Assembly: GCF_001540865.1 (NCBI RefSeq)
Contig: NC_033636.1
Span: 7,964,233 to 8,028,232 of the forward strand
Direction: 5' to 3'
Source: Ananas comosus
Lineage: Eukaryota > Streptophyta > Magnoliopsida > Poales > Bromeliaceae
DNA length: 64,000 nt
The notes under the pieces are model-generated. The model had not been told where the DNA came from. It searched no databases and worked only from the letters and a program-made list of their open reading frames with translations. Shown piece by piece: positions 1 to 10,856 of the stretch (its first letter is position 1; each line of letters opens with the position of its first letter). The translations under genes were made by a program, and so were the position numbers.

Positions 1-105
1 AAACACGTTAAGTCTCCTTTCTGCATGAATCTTGAGGCAATCCAACGACTAAAAAATCACAAGCATGTTGAGCTCCTGTACTTTTAAAGAACAGGAGCTC
101 AACTC

Positions 106-136
<31 letters not shown>

Positions 137-2599
137 AAAATAGCTGTATTCATGTCTTCATACCTGCAACCATGCGCGAACAGTGCTTTGCATGACATCC
201 TGAATTGTGAACAGTCGACCACGAACGGCCTCTTGCTCCTCCAACATAGCCCTTGTACTCTTTCTAATACCTTCTAGCATATTTCTTGTGGCATTTCCCC
301 TGAGATGCTGGAGAAGCTCAAATACAATCTCTTCCCGTGCATGCAGCGACCACTTGACCCTGATGACCTAACACAAGTGTTGCTCTAAAGATGTTGTCTT
401 ATCTCCTCAAAACAAAAAGAAAAAGTTTTATTCACGTTTTCACGCACAAAAATCAAAATAGTGGACAAACCTGCGTTGCCAACCTCCTAATTTCTTGATT
501 TAGTATAATGCTGAGTAGATTTAAATCCTCATAATTCCTCCTGTTAATGGCAGTCAATGAAAAGAGTATAACGTAGATTAAGTGCTACTACACACTAAAT
601 AAGAACTAAACCATCTTGTAATCATAAAGTTAGTACCTATTCACAAACTTCAACTCAATTTCATCTGCTTCTCCAAATACATACTTGCGAAATAATCTGA
701 AGCATGACCGCAAAATATATTTTAGCAAGGCATTCATATAGCAAAATGCAAATGAAAGGACAAACGGATGATAAGATTTAAGATGCTTAAGACAGGAAAA
801 TATGTACAGGAAAATATGTAAGTATAAAAATGAAAAATATATCTTCGACTTATGAAAGATAAGATAACAAATCTAATAATAGGTCTTACTATTCCCACAG
901 GTTTGAGCAGGATCCCTTTTCTATTTTTTAAGGATAAGGTGTGTGTGGCGTATTTTCGCTTATACAGCAATCGCCAACAACTGTAGTGTGAGTAAGAAAG
1001 CTCTGACGTATACAGTGGTTCTTCAAATTAAATTGCAACATGAGCTACATGAATTCAGTAAAGATTATTGTTAATCTGAAAACCAACGCATGATGAATAA
1101 TCAGGAATACTAAGGCGTAAGCACATCTTTCCTCTTTATGTGATGAGTTGCAGGAGCTAAAACTATCTAAAGTTACCTATCATCCCATCGAGAAAGACGA
1201 CAAGCTAAATGCGCTATGACTTCATGAACGGACTTAGGTGCTTGACTTCCACCAGCAAGAAGAAGTTCCTGCGCAGTTGCGTCACTGTAGTAAGTATTGC
1301 ACTGAATCCAGCTATATGTTATAAAATTACTAAATTAGTAAGCCAATGAAATTAAGTGCTACTCATGCATATATTCCGACAGTTACCTGAACTTCGGTAA
1401 TTCCCAACACATTTATGTTTGATGCAGAACCTTTCACATGCATCACGGTTATCAGAAACTTTTGCGCTTGCCAAGATCGAAGAACAATAGGTATGTCGTC
1501 TTCCTCGCGAAATGGGTCACCAACGGATTGACCCAAGAGCTCAAACAGCAGCCCTCCTGCCACCCTAACTGGGACCTGAATAGCTAACACCACCCACATC
1601 CAATTAATATTACTAGACTATATGCTTTTCGAAATTCATAACATGAACATATATACAGACACAAAACTGAATAAATATTTACTTTTAAGCGAGTACATCA
1701 CACTGCAACCTTTCAAATTGGTTGAAGAACTAACATTTTTTTAAACATTACATTCAATGAAAATAATATATAGTATATCTTCCTACTAAGATTAGTCGGC
1801 CTCTACTAAGATATCGAAACTGATATAATGCTAGAATAACGACTATTCCGACCAGATAAGATTCTGTGATGGTCAGAAAAATAGTTCTTTATTTGCATTT
1901 AGCATTTACCACTAATAAAGAAGATTAAGTGTAGCTATCATCTCTTCATGAAGAGCATGTAGAGGTTCAAATACGCAAAAAAAAGAGAAACTAGTAAAGG
2001 ATCACCTCATACAAAAGATGCTTCATCCGTTCGCTGATCAGCCGATTCTCATCCCTGAGAGCCGTTCTGATGGCCGGATGCAACCAGTCAGCATTGCTCA
2101 GCCACGCATCGACGGAGCGATGGCCCGCGACCACGTGGCACCACCAAGTGGGCCCCGACGGCCGCTCCCAATAGGGAGCGGCCACGTCGGCCACGGTATA
2201 ATCCTCCTCCTCATCGGTAGTACCGTCTATCTGCTGAGACGCCCAGCGAGCATCGGTTTGGACCCTCCGCGTCAGTTCCGAAATCCGAGACCATCCAATC
2301 GGAACCCAAGTGCCATCCGAAACACCCCGCGGATTCGTGTTTTTGGGTTCTGATACACCGTTTCCGTTATCACGCTGCTGCGTGCGGTGGATCAGGGGGT
2401 CGGTTCTATGCGGGCTCGGCCGGCGGTGGCTCCTGACGAGCTCGAAAGCGCAAAGAAGACCGTCTGTCCAAAGATCATTCGCGGGGGATGAATCTTTGTA
2501 CAGATTATATTTACTGAATTCTTGCTTCCTGTGCTTGCTGCCTACGCCCGACGAATGCGACGAATGCTGATCATCAGTATCACTCATTTCTTTTTTCAA
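1..2599 (-). CDS. Conserved plant protein of unknown function, 3' end cut by the window edge
   Basis: I rebuilt the coding exons on the minus strand as 2599-2006, 1575-1387, 1301-1177 and 359-164, with a possible continuation from 48 to the edge. All junctions are GT-AG and the phases fit (0, 0, 2, 0). About 368 residues are visible. Exon 1 is hydrophilic with a Ser/His/Asp-rich start, then an acidic EEED stretch and a Trp-rich patch ending near MKHLLYE. Exon 2 holds VAGGLLFELLGQS and the basic-aromatic RSWQAQKF. Exon 4 is an amphipathic helix-rich stretch (REEIVFELLQHLRGN and RLFTIQDVMQSTVRAW). The codon-level coherence across introns makes the gene convincing. I recognise it as a protein conserved in plants but cannot name a function. 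No signal peptide or membrane span is visible. Translation could start at Met1 (2599) or at the fifth codon (2587). The last piece (48-1) is the weakest. Confidence 0.8.
50..163 (-). repeat. Fused-termini mini foldback and (TG)n tract inside an intron
   Basis: The last visible intron of the left-hand gene holds a 13-bp inverted repeat (GTTGAGCTCCTGT and its complement, about 65-101) with a short loop containing CTTTTAAAG, followed by TATATA and a (TG)n tract at 115-136. The hairpin resembles the termini of the microsatellite-associated foldback elements near 33046, 37156 and 37406. It is therefore read as an internally deleted copy, two termini with no interior. Confidence 0.6.
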
Positions 2600-3560
2600 A
2601 AATTATCTAGAAAAACAATAGAAATAAGTTTGATTAGCAGTATAATTATAGTCTTATACTACAAGAGAATGAAAAAGAACCAAAAAAAAAAAGGGAATAC
2701 AAAAATTGAAATGGAATTTTGCACAAAATGAGAAGCATACAATGGAAATTGGATATAACATACTGGTAATTATTTCCCTGCGCAATATTAGAAAACTCTA
2801 ATTGATGAAAATTCTACTAAAAATCACACCAAAACAAAAGCTAAGATCATGATAGCAAAACAAAATGCCAAAAATTTAACCAAATAAATCCTAAAATTTC
2901 CCAACTCCGTTGCTTAAACCTAAGCAAAATTATATATAACAAAATCCTAATTGATGAAAAATCTACTAAAAATCACATCAAAATTCAATTTTTTTAAGAT
3001 GCGCCGAAGCTAAGATCATGATAACTAAAAAGGTACCAAACATTTAACAAATTTAAATCCTAAAAATCCCCAACTCCGTTATTAATACCTGAAGTGAAAT
3101 TACATATAACAAAATCCTAATTGATGAATAATCTACAAAAGATCACATCAAAATTCAATTTTTTTTAGGGTTTTTCTAAGATGCACCAAAGCTAGTAGGA
3201 TCATGATAACAAAACAAAATGCCGAAAATTTAACTAAATTAACCCTAAAAATTCCCTACGTAAAATTTACATATAACAAAATCGCCCTTGATTTTGTTCG
3301 TTTGCCATTCGCAACCGTGCCACAAACCAATCAAGCCGCAATTAAAATATTTAAATCAAAATGAAAAGCGAGAAATCCACCTCGATCGAAACACGCCAAT
3401 CACGAGCAATATTCGGCCGCAAAAACCCCAAAAAAAAGAAAAATTAGTCGAATTAATCCGACGCGAAAAGGGGATTCTAATGACGGGAAATGGTCGAGAG
3501 GATTGAAAGATGATAAATTTAAATTGAGACGGGAGGAGTGTTTCGATCCGCACAGTGAGA
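2600..3560 (-). promoter_or_regulatory. Probable 5' leader/leader intron and upstream region of the left-hand gene, holding a three-copy tandem repeat
   Basis: Upstream of the start codon, 2795-3290 contains three diverged direct copies of a unit of roughly 160-180 bp. Each copy includes TCCTAATTGATGAA, an AATC(T)ACTAAAA-like stretch, AAGCTAAGATCATGATA and CCCAACTCCGTT. Beyond it (3290-3560) the sequence becomes richer in GC and in CGA words, as expected of a transcribed leader. A spliced leader is plausible because a CTAG acceptor-like site lies about 20 nt before the ATG on the minus strand, but I cannot fix the donor. Confidence 0.45.
2795..3290. repeat. Three-copy tandem repeat, unit about 170 bp
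   Basis: The units start near 2795, 2941 and 3111. Each holds the same ordered words (ATTGATGAA, ATCACA(T/C)CA, AAGCTAAGATCATGATA or a variant, AAAATTTAAC, CAACTCCGTT). Copies differ by substitutions and small indels. The third copy has lost the CAACTCCGTT segment and gained a GGGTTTTTCTAAGATG variant. Confidence 0.7.
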
Positions 3561-3790
3561 GAGGAGTCAGTAGAGTACCGAAAAATAAAAAATTTGGAGG
3601 AGAGGTGAGGAGAGGGGGGTGATTGTAATATTATCTTCTTCTAGGGACTTCTCTTGCTTTTTGCCGACTCCTTCTCGATTCGCGTGCGAATGTTGGGTGA
3701 GGTGGCGGTGGGGGTGAAAATCCCCCGCCCAGTTGTTGACGCCGATGCGCGCCGCGTGGGCCCCACGTAGCCCTAACATTAGCGCATGAG
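3561..3790. other. GC-rich promoter-proximal interval
   Basis: This stretch lies between the leader of the minus-strand gene and the first intergenic MITE. It is richer in GC than its surroundings (CCCCCGCCC, GCGCGCCGCGTGGGCCCCACG near 3722-3765) and has no convincing coding potential. GTGGGCCCCAC is a perfect 11-base inverted repeat similar to TGGGCC/GGCCCA promoter motifs of plant housekeeping genes. A core-promoter role is inferred from position only. Confidence 0.35.
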
Positions 3791-4140
3791 TTTTGGGAAA
3801 AACTTCAAATATCACTCCCTATGATTTTATAATTTCTCACTTCAGTACTCTATAATTTAAATTGGATTTAATTTAGTGTCTTGTAGTTTTATTTTTATTT
3901 TTTGTTATTAATTTTACTTTTCTTTTTTTCATTAGATTAGTGCCAGAGTTAAAACTAAAGGGTATTAAAATGAATATTCGATAAATCTAGATGGAGTTTA
4001 TGAATTTTTTTTGTATATAATTTAAATTAATATTAACGGAAAAACTGACGAAAAGATAAAAATGAAACCATGATACACTTTAAATCATATGGTACTAAAG
4101 TGGAAAAGTGCGAAAATTTAAAGTTTACCTTTATTATCTA
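3790..4140. mobile_element. MITE family A, copy 1
   Basis: This is a foldback element of about 350 bp. One end reads AAACTTCAAATATCACTCCC and the other end, in complement, begins GGTAAACTTTAAATTTTCGC. Internal words such as GAATATTCGATAAA and TGGTACTAAAGTG recur in copies at 4911-5262 and 58936-59257. The termini are long imperfect inverted repeats. There is no coding capacity. A class II non-autonomous element is inferred from structure; the superfamily is not determined. Confidence 0.65.
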
Positions 4141-4146
4141 TATCTA

Positions 4147-4907
4147 TCTATACTATAAAAGCGTATAGAAATTTCGAGAATGCCAGACGGAATCTAAAAA
4201 AGAATAAAATAATATTCCCTACGAATGGTTATTATTAATTTATTAAAAATATCTCAAATAAAAACGAACGGTTATGATCAATTTAATAAATCTCTACTAT
4301 ATATATAAAAATCTATTCCCTATAAATGGATATGATCAATTTGTTAAAAAAATATCTCAAATAAGAACAGTTATGATCAATTTATTAAAAAATAGCATTC
4401 CTATTCATCTATAAATTCAATTCTATGATTATTATCAATTTGTTAAAAAATATCTTAAATAAAAATAAATGGTTATAATCAATTTGTTAAAAAAATAGCA
4501 TTCATACTAATCTATTTTACAGTAAAATTAAAATTTGAGTTTAAATTATGAATTAAATTTAATTTTTGATATCAAATTTGAATTAACAATTAATTTTTTT
4601 ATTACAGTGAATTAAAATTAAATTTTAAATTTTAAAGTAAATGTGAATTAAATTTTGATGCTTTTAATTTAAAACACATATTTAAATTTGATTTATCAAA
4701 AATTAAAAAATATATAAAAATGTTCGATTTATATAAAAAAAAGAACACTATAGGATATTGTAAATATTTTCTAATAAAATATAACATATTAATTTATAAA
4801 TATAATTTTTATTGTAAAATTTTGGATATATATAAGGTACAAATATATATTGATTTGAAATAAATTATAATAATTGTTACGTGCATTTGCACATACATTC
4901 AACTAGT
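4147..4907 (+). mobile_element. Probable non-autonomous Helitron
   Basis: The 5' end is TCTATACTATAAAAG (the TC start and A-rich leader typical of plant Helitrons). The 3' end is CTAGT at 4903-4907, fitting CTRRT. A short hairpin, GTGCATTTGCAC at 4881-4892, lies about 10 nt upstream of that end. The flanking bases are A on the left and T on the right, the expected insertion dinucleotide, with no target-site duplication. The interior is AT-rich and holds degenerate direct repeats of a GGTTATGATCAATTTATT-like word. There is no Rep/helicase coding. Confidence 0.65.
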
Positions 4908-4910
4908 TAT

Positions 4911-5262
4911 TATAGAAAAACATAATGAGTGGTTTCGCACTTTTTCACTTTAGTATCATGTGGTTTAAAGTGTATCACTTTTGTATTTTATAGTTTTATT
5001 TTTTTCTTTTTGTTATTCCCTCTACTAATTTTTTTCGTTAAATCAGTAACAAAGTTAAAACTAAATGGTACTAAGGTGAATATTCGATAAACTATAGGTG
5101 AGGTATCTGAAGTTTTTTGTATAGGGTTTGATGAAAAGTTAACGGAAGGACCGGTAAAAAAATAAAATAAAATCATATGGTACTAAATTGATACACTTTA
5201 AACCACAGAATACTAAAATAAAAAATATAAAACTACAGAATGGTATTTAAAATTTACCCTAT
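4911..5262. mobile_element. MITE family A, copy 2
   Basis: This copy has the same order of words as copy 1, including CACTTTAGTATCATGTGGTTTAAAGTGTA near its left end and GAATATTCGATAAAC in the middle. Its right end, TAAAATTTACCCT, is the complement of the left terminus. It sits immediately right of the probable Helitron. Confidence 0.65.
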
Positions 5263-5353
5263 TATTATTATTATTATTATTATTATTGATTTTCATATTA
5301 TGTAATATAAGTTGGAAAAATTAGAAAAGAGAAGTTAGGTAATAAAGGTGAAC

Positions 5354-5384
<31 letters not shown>

Positions 5385-5484
5385 GGGAATACTCAAACAA
5401 GTCTTTTGTTCAACAATGGTGGTTTCTTTATAAGGACCACTAAAATTGATCCAATAGCCCAAAAAAGCTATAGCATTAACACTA
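5263..5484. repeat. (ATT)n and (AATA)n microsatellites in AT-rich DNA
   Basis: ATT repeats run from about 5260 to 5287 and AAAT/AATA repeats from about 5354 to 5382. The rest (5290-5484) shows nothing recognisable. Confidence 0.7.
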
Positions 5485-5931
5485 GAGTGCGGCTTGGATG
5501 CTAATGGAAGCACAGAGGGCTCCGTGCTTTCACTTTATTTTCAATGTTCAGACTTTCGAATCGACGATCGGCTCCGTTAGACTTGATCTAGAATATTTGA
5601 AGCATCTAGAAAATAAATTTTACGATTTTTCGATATCATTTGCCTAGTGATCGAAGTGGCTCAAAATCAACGGCTGAAAATAAAAATCTTACAAAATATG
5701 ATGATACGACATTAAAATTTTAGATCAAAGTTATTGATCTTGTTTTATATGGTATAAAGAATTTTCTATCAAAATTTCATGTGATTTGGATATTTCTACA
5801 CCGTTAAACTTGCAACCGGCTCACCACGGCCGTTAAAATTATTGATTTTAAGTCCATTCGATCACTAGGCAAATGATATCGAAAAATCGTAAAATTTATT
5901 TTCTAGGTACTTCAAATACTCTAGATCAACT
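5485..5931. mobile_element. Microsatellite-associated foldback element (family B), truncated at N5932
   Basis: The left terminus carries GGAAGCACAGAGGGCTCCGTGCTTTC, an imperfect hairpin, then CGACGATCGGCTCCGTTAGA. Most of the element is a long inverted repeat: the words around 5630-5660 (ATATCATTTGCCTAGTGATC) reappear complemented near 5863-5885. The copy stops at the N where the complementary GGAGCCGATCGTCG block should begin, so the right terminus is missing. Confidence 0.7.
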
Positions 5932-5932
5932 N

Positions 5933-6202
5933 TGAAATAGCCGTTATACTCTAAAAGCTTAAGCTGATAGAGAATGGTGTTTAAATATTTCTATATTTAA
6001 CACTCCCCCTCACGTCTGGGCTCGAGACTTTTTGTAAGCCCATGACGTGGATTTGAATTAAATGGGAGAAAATTAATAATATTAGGAGCCTGGCATGACT
6101 CGAACTCTGGACCTCCAGCTCTGATACCATGTGAAACAATCTTTGTACTCTAAAAGCTTAAACTGAATAGAGAACGGTGTTTAAATATTTTTATATTTAA
6201 CA
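5933..6202 (-). mobile_element. SMART-like mini-LTR retrotransposon
   Basis: Two direct repeats of about 72 bp (5933-6002 and 6130-6202) flank a non-coding core. Read on the minus strand, the right repeat is followed by TGGTATCAGAGC, the classical primer-binding site complementary to initiator tRNA-Met (complement of 6118-6129). A purine tract, GTGAGGGGGAG, immediately precedes the left repeat. The total length of about 270 bp matches the size class called SMART (small LTR retrotransposons). The first two bases of the left LTR are lost at N5932. Confidence 0.75.
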
Positions 6203-7172
6203 TAAACTTTGGGCAAAACTATATTTTCCTACCTTCTTAGGATTAGAGCACAGAAACAATAAAAGCATATGAAACAGATGCTAAACGACAAAACAAGCAT
6301 TATTTCATTGATTTAATTTGAGAAAACAAAAAGATCCCCAATATAAATCTCTAACGAACTGATGACAAATTATTAGTATGCTAAGAACATCTGGACAAAG
6401 TAGCTGGAGTTGTCAAAGGTAGCTATGAGTAAGACTAACAGAAATGTAAACTGGTCTACAAACAGAATCATATGAGTAAAATTTTCCCACAAATCTATCT
6501 TAAAATACAGCTAAATTGAAAATTTGTCAATGCCAGCTCATTATCTCATATATTGCCATTTCTGTTCAAACTCTATTTAGCCCTGAAGTCTCTCTTTTGA
6601 AACCTCCAACATAAATATGTGATCAGAAGGACAGCAACAGAAAAACTTATGCCCAAACTTTTTATTGTTCTGCTAAAACTTTCAATCATTAGTCTCCTTC
6701 AGTCTTTCAAGGTTTTTTTTGAGATGGACCCTACTTTATTTCTTACCACATGCTGATTTTTTTTTTCTCCCTCTTTTGTTGCTTTATCCCATAGTTGATC
6801 AGTCACTTACCTCGTTTAATTTAGAACATTAATTGAATTACCCTACACTGTTGGTTAATGGCCATACATATATCACAAGTTCACAATCTAATTTAATCTC
6901 ATTTCTTAAGTTCTTAACCATTCAACAGCAGCTAAAACGGATAAATTCTCGTATTCAGTGGTGTATTTTACTACAATTACATGCTTCAAATAGATGGAGC
7001 ATGAAATCACTTCACAAAACAAAGATCGGCACTGAGAAACACCCATGCATCTATCGCGTAGAAATATGTCCCAGTTTGAAAGCACGAAGTAAATTATGGA
7101 GGTGAGTACAATTCCATTAGCTCAAGATATCAACAGTATGGAGTACATGTGAAACATCAAAATCAGATTAAG

Positions 7173-7178
<6 letters not shown>
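6203..7178. other. Intergenic stretch, nothing recognised
   Basis: This is AT-rich with no convincing exon, tRNA or element. A 90-codon open frame at 6833-7105 has no family resemblance or splice context and is not called. Confidence 0.5.

Positions 7179-7248
<70 letters not shown>
7179..7248. repeat. (TA)n(GA)n compound microsatellite
   Basis: A (AT)n run at about 7179-7206 passes directly into (AG)n at 7207-7248. It forms the left border of a foldback element; similar compound tracts border the related copies. Confidence 0.9.
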
Positions 7249-7249
<1 letters not shown>

Positions 7250-7250
<1 letters not shown>

Positions 7251-7788
7251 AGGCTCATGTACTTTTGAAAGTACGGAGATCTCCGTGCTTGTAAGTTGTT
7301 TTGGATGATAGGAAATTCGATCCGACGATCGGCTCCGTTAAGTATAATATACCTTGTTGGAACTATTTAGAAACCAAATTTTATAATTTTTTGACATCAT
7401 TTACCAAGCGATCAAAATGTCTCAAAAATGACTATTTTAATGGCCGATGTGGCACGTTTTTAAGTTCAACGGTGTAGAAGTATCCAAACTAGATGAAAAT
7501 TTAATAGAAAATTCTACTTAACATCAATAGTAAGACCAATACTTCCGATTTGAAATTTGAGTCCTTTATCACTGTTTTTTATGAGATTTTTATTTTCAGC
7601 CGTTCATTTTGAGGCTACTTGTTTACTGGACAAACGAAATCAAAAAATTATGAAATTTGGTTTCTAGGTAGTTCCAACAGCATAGATCATGTCTAACGGA
7701 ACCGATCGCCGAATCGGATGTCCCATTATTGTAAACAACTTACAAGTACGGAGGCTCCAGTACTTTCGAAAGCATAGGAGCCTAGCTC

Positions 7789-7790
<2 letters not shown>
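7250..7790. mobile_element. Microsatellite-associated foldback element (family B), near-complete copy
   Basis: The left end runs from CTCATGTACTTTTGAAAG into GTACGGAGATCTCCGTGC (inner palindrome), then CCGACGATCGGCTCCGTTA. The right end is the complement: TAACGGAACCGATCGCCG, GTACGGAGGCTCCAGTAC, CTTTCGAAAGCATAGGAGCC. Both flanks are microsatellite: (TA)n(GA)n on the left and TATATATA(GA)n on the right. There is no coding capacity. Overall it is one long foldback of about 540 bp. Confidence 0.8.
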
Positions 7791-7797
<7 letters not shown>

Positions 7798-7819
<22 letters not shown>

Positions 7820-7884
7820 CAAGACTGCTGTGCTCTCGGGAGCACGGAGGCCTCCGTGTTCCTAAGAGCACAGCAGCTCTGCTC
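7798..7884. mobile_element. Fused-termini mini-derivative of family B with (GA)n
   Basis: After (GA)n (7798-7818), 7821-7884 consists only of the two element ends: GACTGCTGTGCTCTCGGGAG on the left and its approximate complement AGAGCACAGCAGCTCTGCTC on the right, around the palindromic core GCACGGAGGCCTCCGTG. Its left half is nearly identical to the left end of the next full copy at 7899-7942, so it looks like an internal-deletion product of the same subfamily. Confidence 0.7.
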
Positions 7885-8420
7885 TATATATATATATAGA
7901 GCAGGGCTGCTGTGCTCTCGGGAGCACGGAGGCCTCCGTGCTTCTGAGCCGTTTTCGATAATGGAATTTCCGAACCAACGATCAGCTCTGTTAGACTTGA
8001 TCTAGCGTATTTGAAGTTTCTAGAAAATAATTTTTGCAATTTTTTGATATCATTTACCTAGCAATCGAAAGGATTAAAAATCAGTAATTTTTAACGGCTG
8101 AAAATAAAAATCCTATAAAAAGTGGTGATATAGTACTAAAATTTTTGATCAGAAATGTTGATCTTGTTGTAGATAGTATAAAGAATTTTGTATCAAAATT
8201 TCATCTGATTTGAATACTTCTACACCGTTAAACTTGAAAACGGCAGATATCAACCATTAAAAATTATTGATTTTAATCCTTTCGATTGTTAGGTAAATGA
8301 TATCAAAAAATCGCAAAAATTATTTTCTAGAAACTTCAAATACGCTAGATCAAGTCTAACAGAGCCGATCGTCGATTCGGAAATTCCATCATCGAAAACG
8401 GCTTAGGAGCACGGAGGCCG
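7885..8420. mobile_element. Family B foldback element, right terminus truncated
   Basis: A (TA)n tract borders the left end. A perfect 20-base palindrome, AGCACGGAGGCCTCCGTGCT, occupies 7923-7942. The interior repeats the family order: GATCAGCTCTGTTAGACTTG near 7981, ATATCATTTACCTAGCAATC, and then the complement from about 8270. The right end stops after GAGCACGGAGGCC at 8419, where unrelated sequence begins. Confidence 0.75.
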
Positions 8421-8767
8421 TGATTGGATTCCCCAAAATTTAAGCTCACTCCAATACGTTTTAATTTTGATAAAAACCCGCCGAAGCTATCTAAATTATA
8501 AACCATTTTAATTCGACTTTTAATGGACACTTTGATTTCAAATTTTATACATTTTTATCTCTAATTTTTAACACTATAAATTCAAAAAAAACTCCTACTA
8601 TATTTACAACGGGTAATGAGAATAATAATAATAAAGTGCTATATTTTATAAACCACAACACAGTACAATATGGGAATTAATATTCCATAATTTACGCTTT
8701 ATAATTCGATTACTTATAGAGTATCCAATTTTACTAAATCTTAATAAAAGCCTAAGGAGAGTAATTA
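8421..8767. other. Intergenic stretch, nothing recognised
   Basis: AT-rich non-coding sequence with a short (AATA/ATA)n run near 8612-8632. Confidence 0.5.
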
Positions 8768-10246
8768 GGGCATGTTTATTTCACCGAAACTGGACTTTAG
8801 TTATAGTTAAAGTGCACTTTGAGTTAAAATAGAGTTTGGTTAGGACTATTTCCTCTCCGTTGTTTGTTTCGTAGTTATAAAAGTGAAGTTTTACTAATTC
8901 TAGGGCGCATTTGGTTCAAAGTTGGAATTGGAATCAGAATCAGAATCGAAATAAGCTGGAATCAGAATTGGAATGACTCATTACTTAATTCTGTTTGGTT
9001 TATTACCTGAATCAGAATTGGAATAAATCATTCCCATTGTCAGTGTTTGGTTCAGTATAGAAAAAACGTAATCAAATTAATATACTAACTTTATCTTTAT
9101 AATATATTAATTTAAATTCAAATTGAAAATTAAATATTAAAAATTTATATCAAAATTTTGAAATATTGTCAAAATTTTAAATCTAATATTTTTTTAAAAA
9201 AATTTAAACTATGAAGTTGAGTGAATAATTCAAAATATAAAACTAAATTTCGATTTATTCAAATTCAAACTTAAAATTATAATTTAAATTTAAATTTTAA
9301 TCCATAAATTTAATTTAGGTTTTATATAAAATATGAATAAAAATTTATATAAATTAAAATTTAATTTAAATTCAAATTTATAAGTTAGATTCAAAATATT
9401 TGATTAAATTTTAATTTTTAATTCAAATTCAAATTAAAATTATAAATTATAAATTTAATTTCTAAATTTAAACTCATATTTTAATTAAAAAAGTTGAAAC
9501 AATAAATTTAATCCGAATAAATATCAATTACGTCCAGATTCAACTTCCAATCCAGCCTCGTAAGCCGGATTGGAAAAAGAGGTGATTGGAAGATTCTCAT
9601 TTCACTCGGAAATCGAAATCGGAATGGGACTCACGCATACCAGACACCCACAAACAGATTCATCCATTTCGATTCAGATTTCATAGTGAAAAAGAAGCGA
9701 ACCAAACATGCTACTACTGTTTGTTTGATAGGAAGTGTATTACATAAAACTATAATTTATATATAAATAATAAATAATATAATTATATTTTTATATAATT
9801 AAAATTTAATTTAAAATAACTAAATTAATTTTCTATATATAAATTATAGTAATACAACAATAAAAAAAATATTAATATTTAATTAATCAATTTTTATTAT
9901 TTTTAATTGTACAAACTAAATAAAAAATAATTAAAACTTAACGAATCAATTTTTATCATATTTTAAATATGCCAACTGAATAAATGAGTAATTAGTACCA
10001 TAATTAAATATATTTAAATATAACTATCTTTATTTAGTATATTTTTTTATTATTTTTTCTTTACTTTTTTTTCACCGTAATTGATTTTGGCTCACGATAG
10101 AACGAGTTAATTACGCCGTTTCAGGTTAACTCGAATTTCGACCGTAATTTTTTTACGGCGAACCAAACAACGGAAGTGATCGTTTATGACAAAAACGACT
10201 TCCTCCTCTACACTTCCACCCTACTTTCACCCAAACAAACATGCCC
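8768..10246. mobile_element. Large foldback element with GGGCATGTTT termini, with a second element nested inside
   Basis: The left terminus is GGGCATGTTTATTTC and the right end (9-10246) is the complement of GGGCATGTTTGTTTGGGTG, giving an inverted pair about 1.48 kb apart. The flanks are TTA on the left and TAA on the right, not an exact duplication. The nested element starts with GGGCGCATTTGGTTC at 8903 and ends ACCAAACATG at 9710, with CTA on both sides. The interior is very AT-rich with no transposase. GTTTGGTTC-type ends are common in plant PIF/Harbinger-like and hAT-like MITEs; the superfamily is not settled. Confidence 0.6.
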
Positions 10247-10856
10247 TAAATGCTACAATTTGACTTATAGGATAGTCTAAAAATGGCATTTCTATGTTTA
10301 TGATAAAATGATTCGCGATGGACGTGGCGGTGAAAGAGAGAAGATAGAATGACCAGCAACGATGACAGCGACGGCGGTAAATGGTGAGTTTTGATAGTAG
10401 CAGTGAATCGAGCGGACGAACGACAACGACAGCAGTAACAACGGTTAGCAACAGCAATCGCAACGGCAGCAAAATGATAGTGATGTCTAAAGTCTAAACG
10501 CGGCGGGCGACAGAGACCCGTGACAAAAATAACAGCAGCAGCAATATCAGGTCTACTTTGTACTTTACGCACGGACGGTGATAGCTGCAGGTTCGTATCC
10601 TGATCGGTAAAAGCATAAACAAGATCACGGAGTTGCGAAATGAAAATAGTCGAAACCGCGAGAGCTGAAGGTCGAATCGAACAGTGGCAATACCAAACAA
10701 GATCTTGCTCATGACTAACTAGTTTAGGAACCTCGCCTTTTCGACTACACACGAAGAATTTTAGATCAAAAGTAGTGATAGGACTAACTAGTTTAGGAAC
10801 CACGCCTTTTCGACTACACGAAGAATTTTCGATCAAAAATAATGATAAACATCCGG
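10247..10856. other. Open but unproven region with a 69-bp tandem duplication
   Basis: A 196-codon frame is open on the minus strand (10836-10246), but its translation is rich in Arg/His/Cys with no recognisable domain, and the DNA is built of CAACA/CAGCAG-type low-complexity words. Two tandem copies of a 69-bp unit begin at 10713 and 10782 (GACTAACTAGTTTAGGAACC). I do not call a gene here. Confidence 0.4.
10713..10848. repeat. Tandem duplication, unit 69 bp, two copies
   Basis: Both units begin GACTAACTAGTTTAGGAACC, continue with CGCCTTTTCGACTACAC and end GATCAAAA-TA(G/A)TGATA. They differ by a few substitutions and a 2-base indel. Confidence 0.85.

Noticed and set aside
734..970. 78-codon minus-strand frame inside the left-hand gene
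   Set aside because: It lies in the intron between exons 3 and 4, whose GT-AG junction and phase fit without it, and its composition (Ile/Phe/Tyr-rich) is that of AT-rich intron.
10246..10836. 196-codon open frame on the minus strand
   Set aside because: The sequence is low-complexity, contains a 69-bp tandem duplication, and has no recognisable domain or splice context. The frame is probably open by chance.
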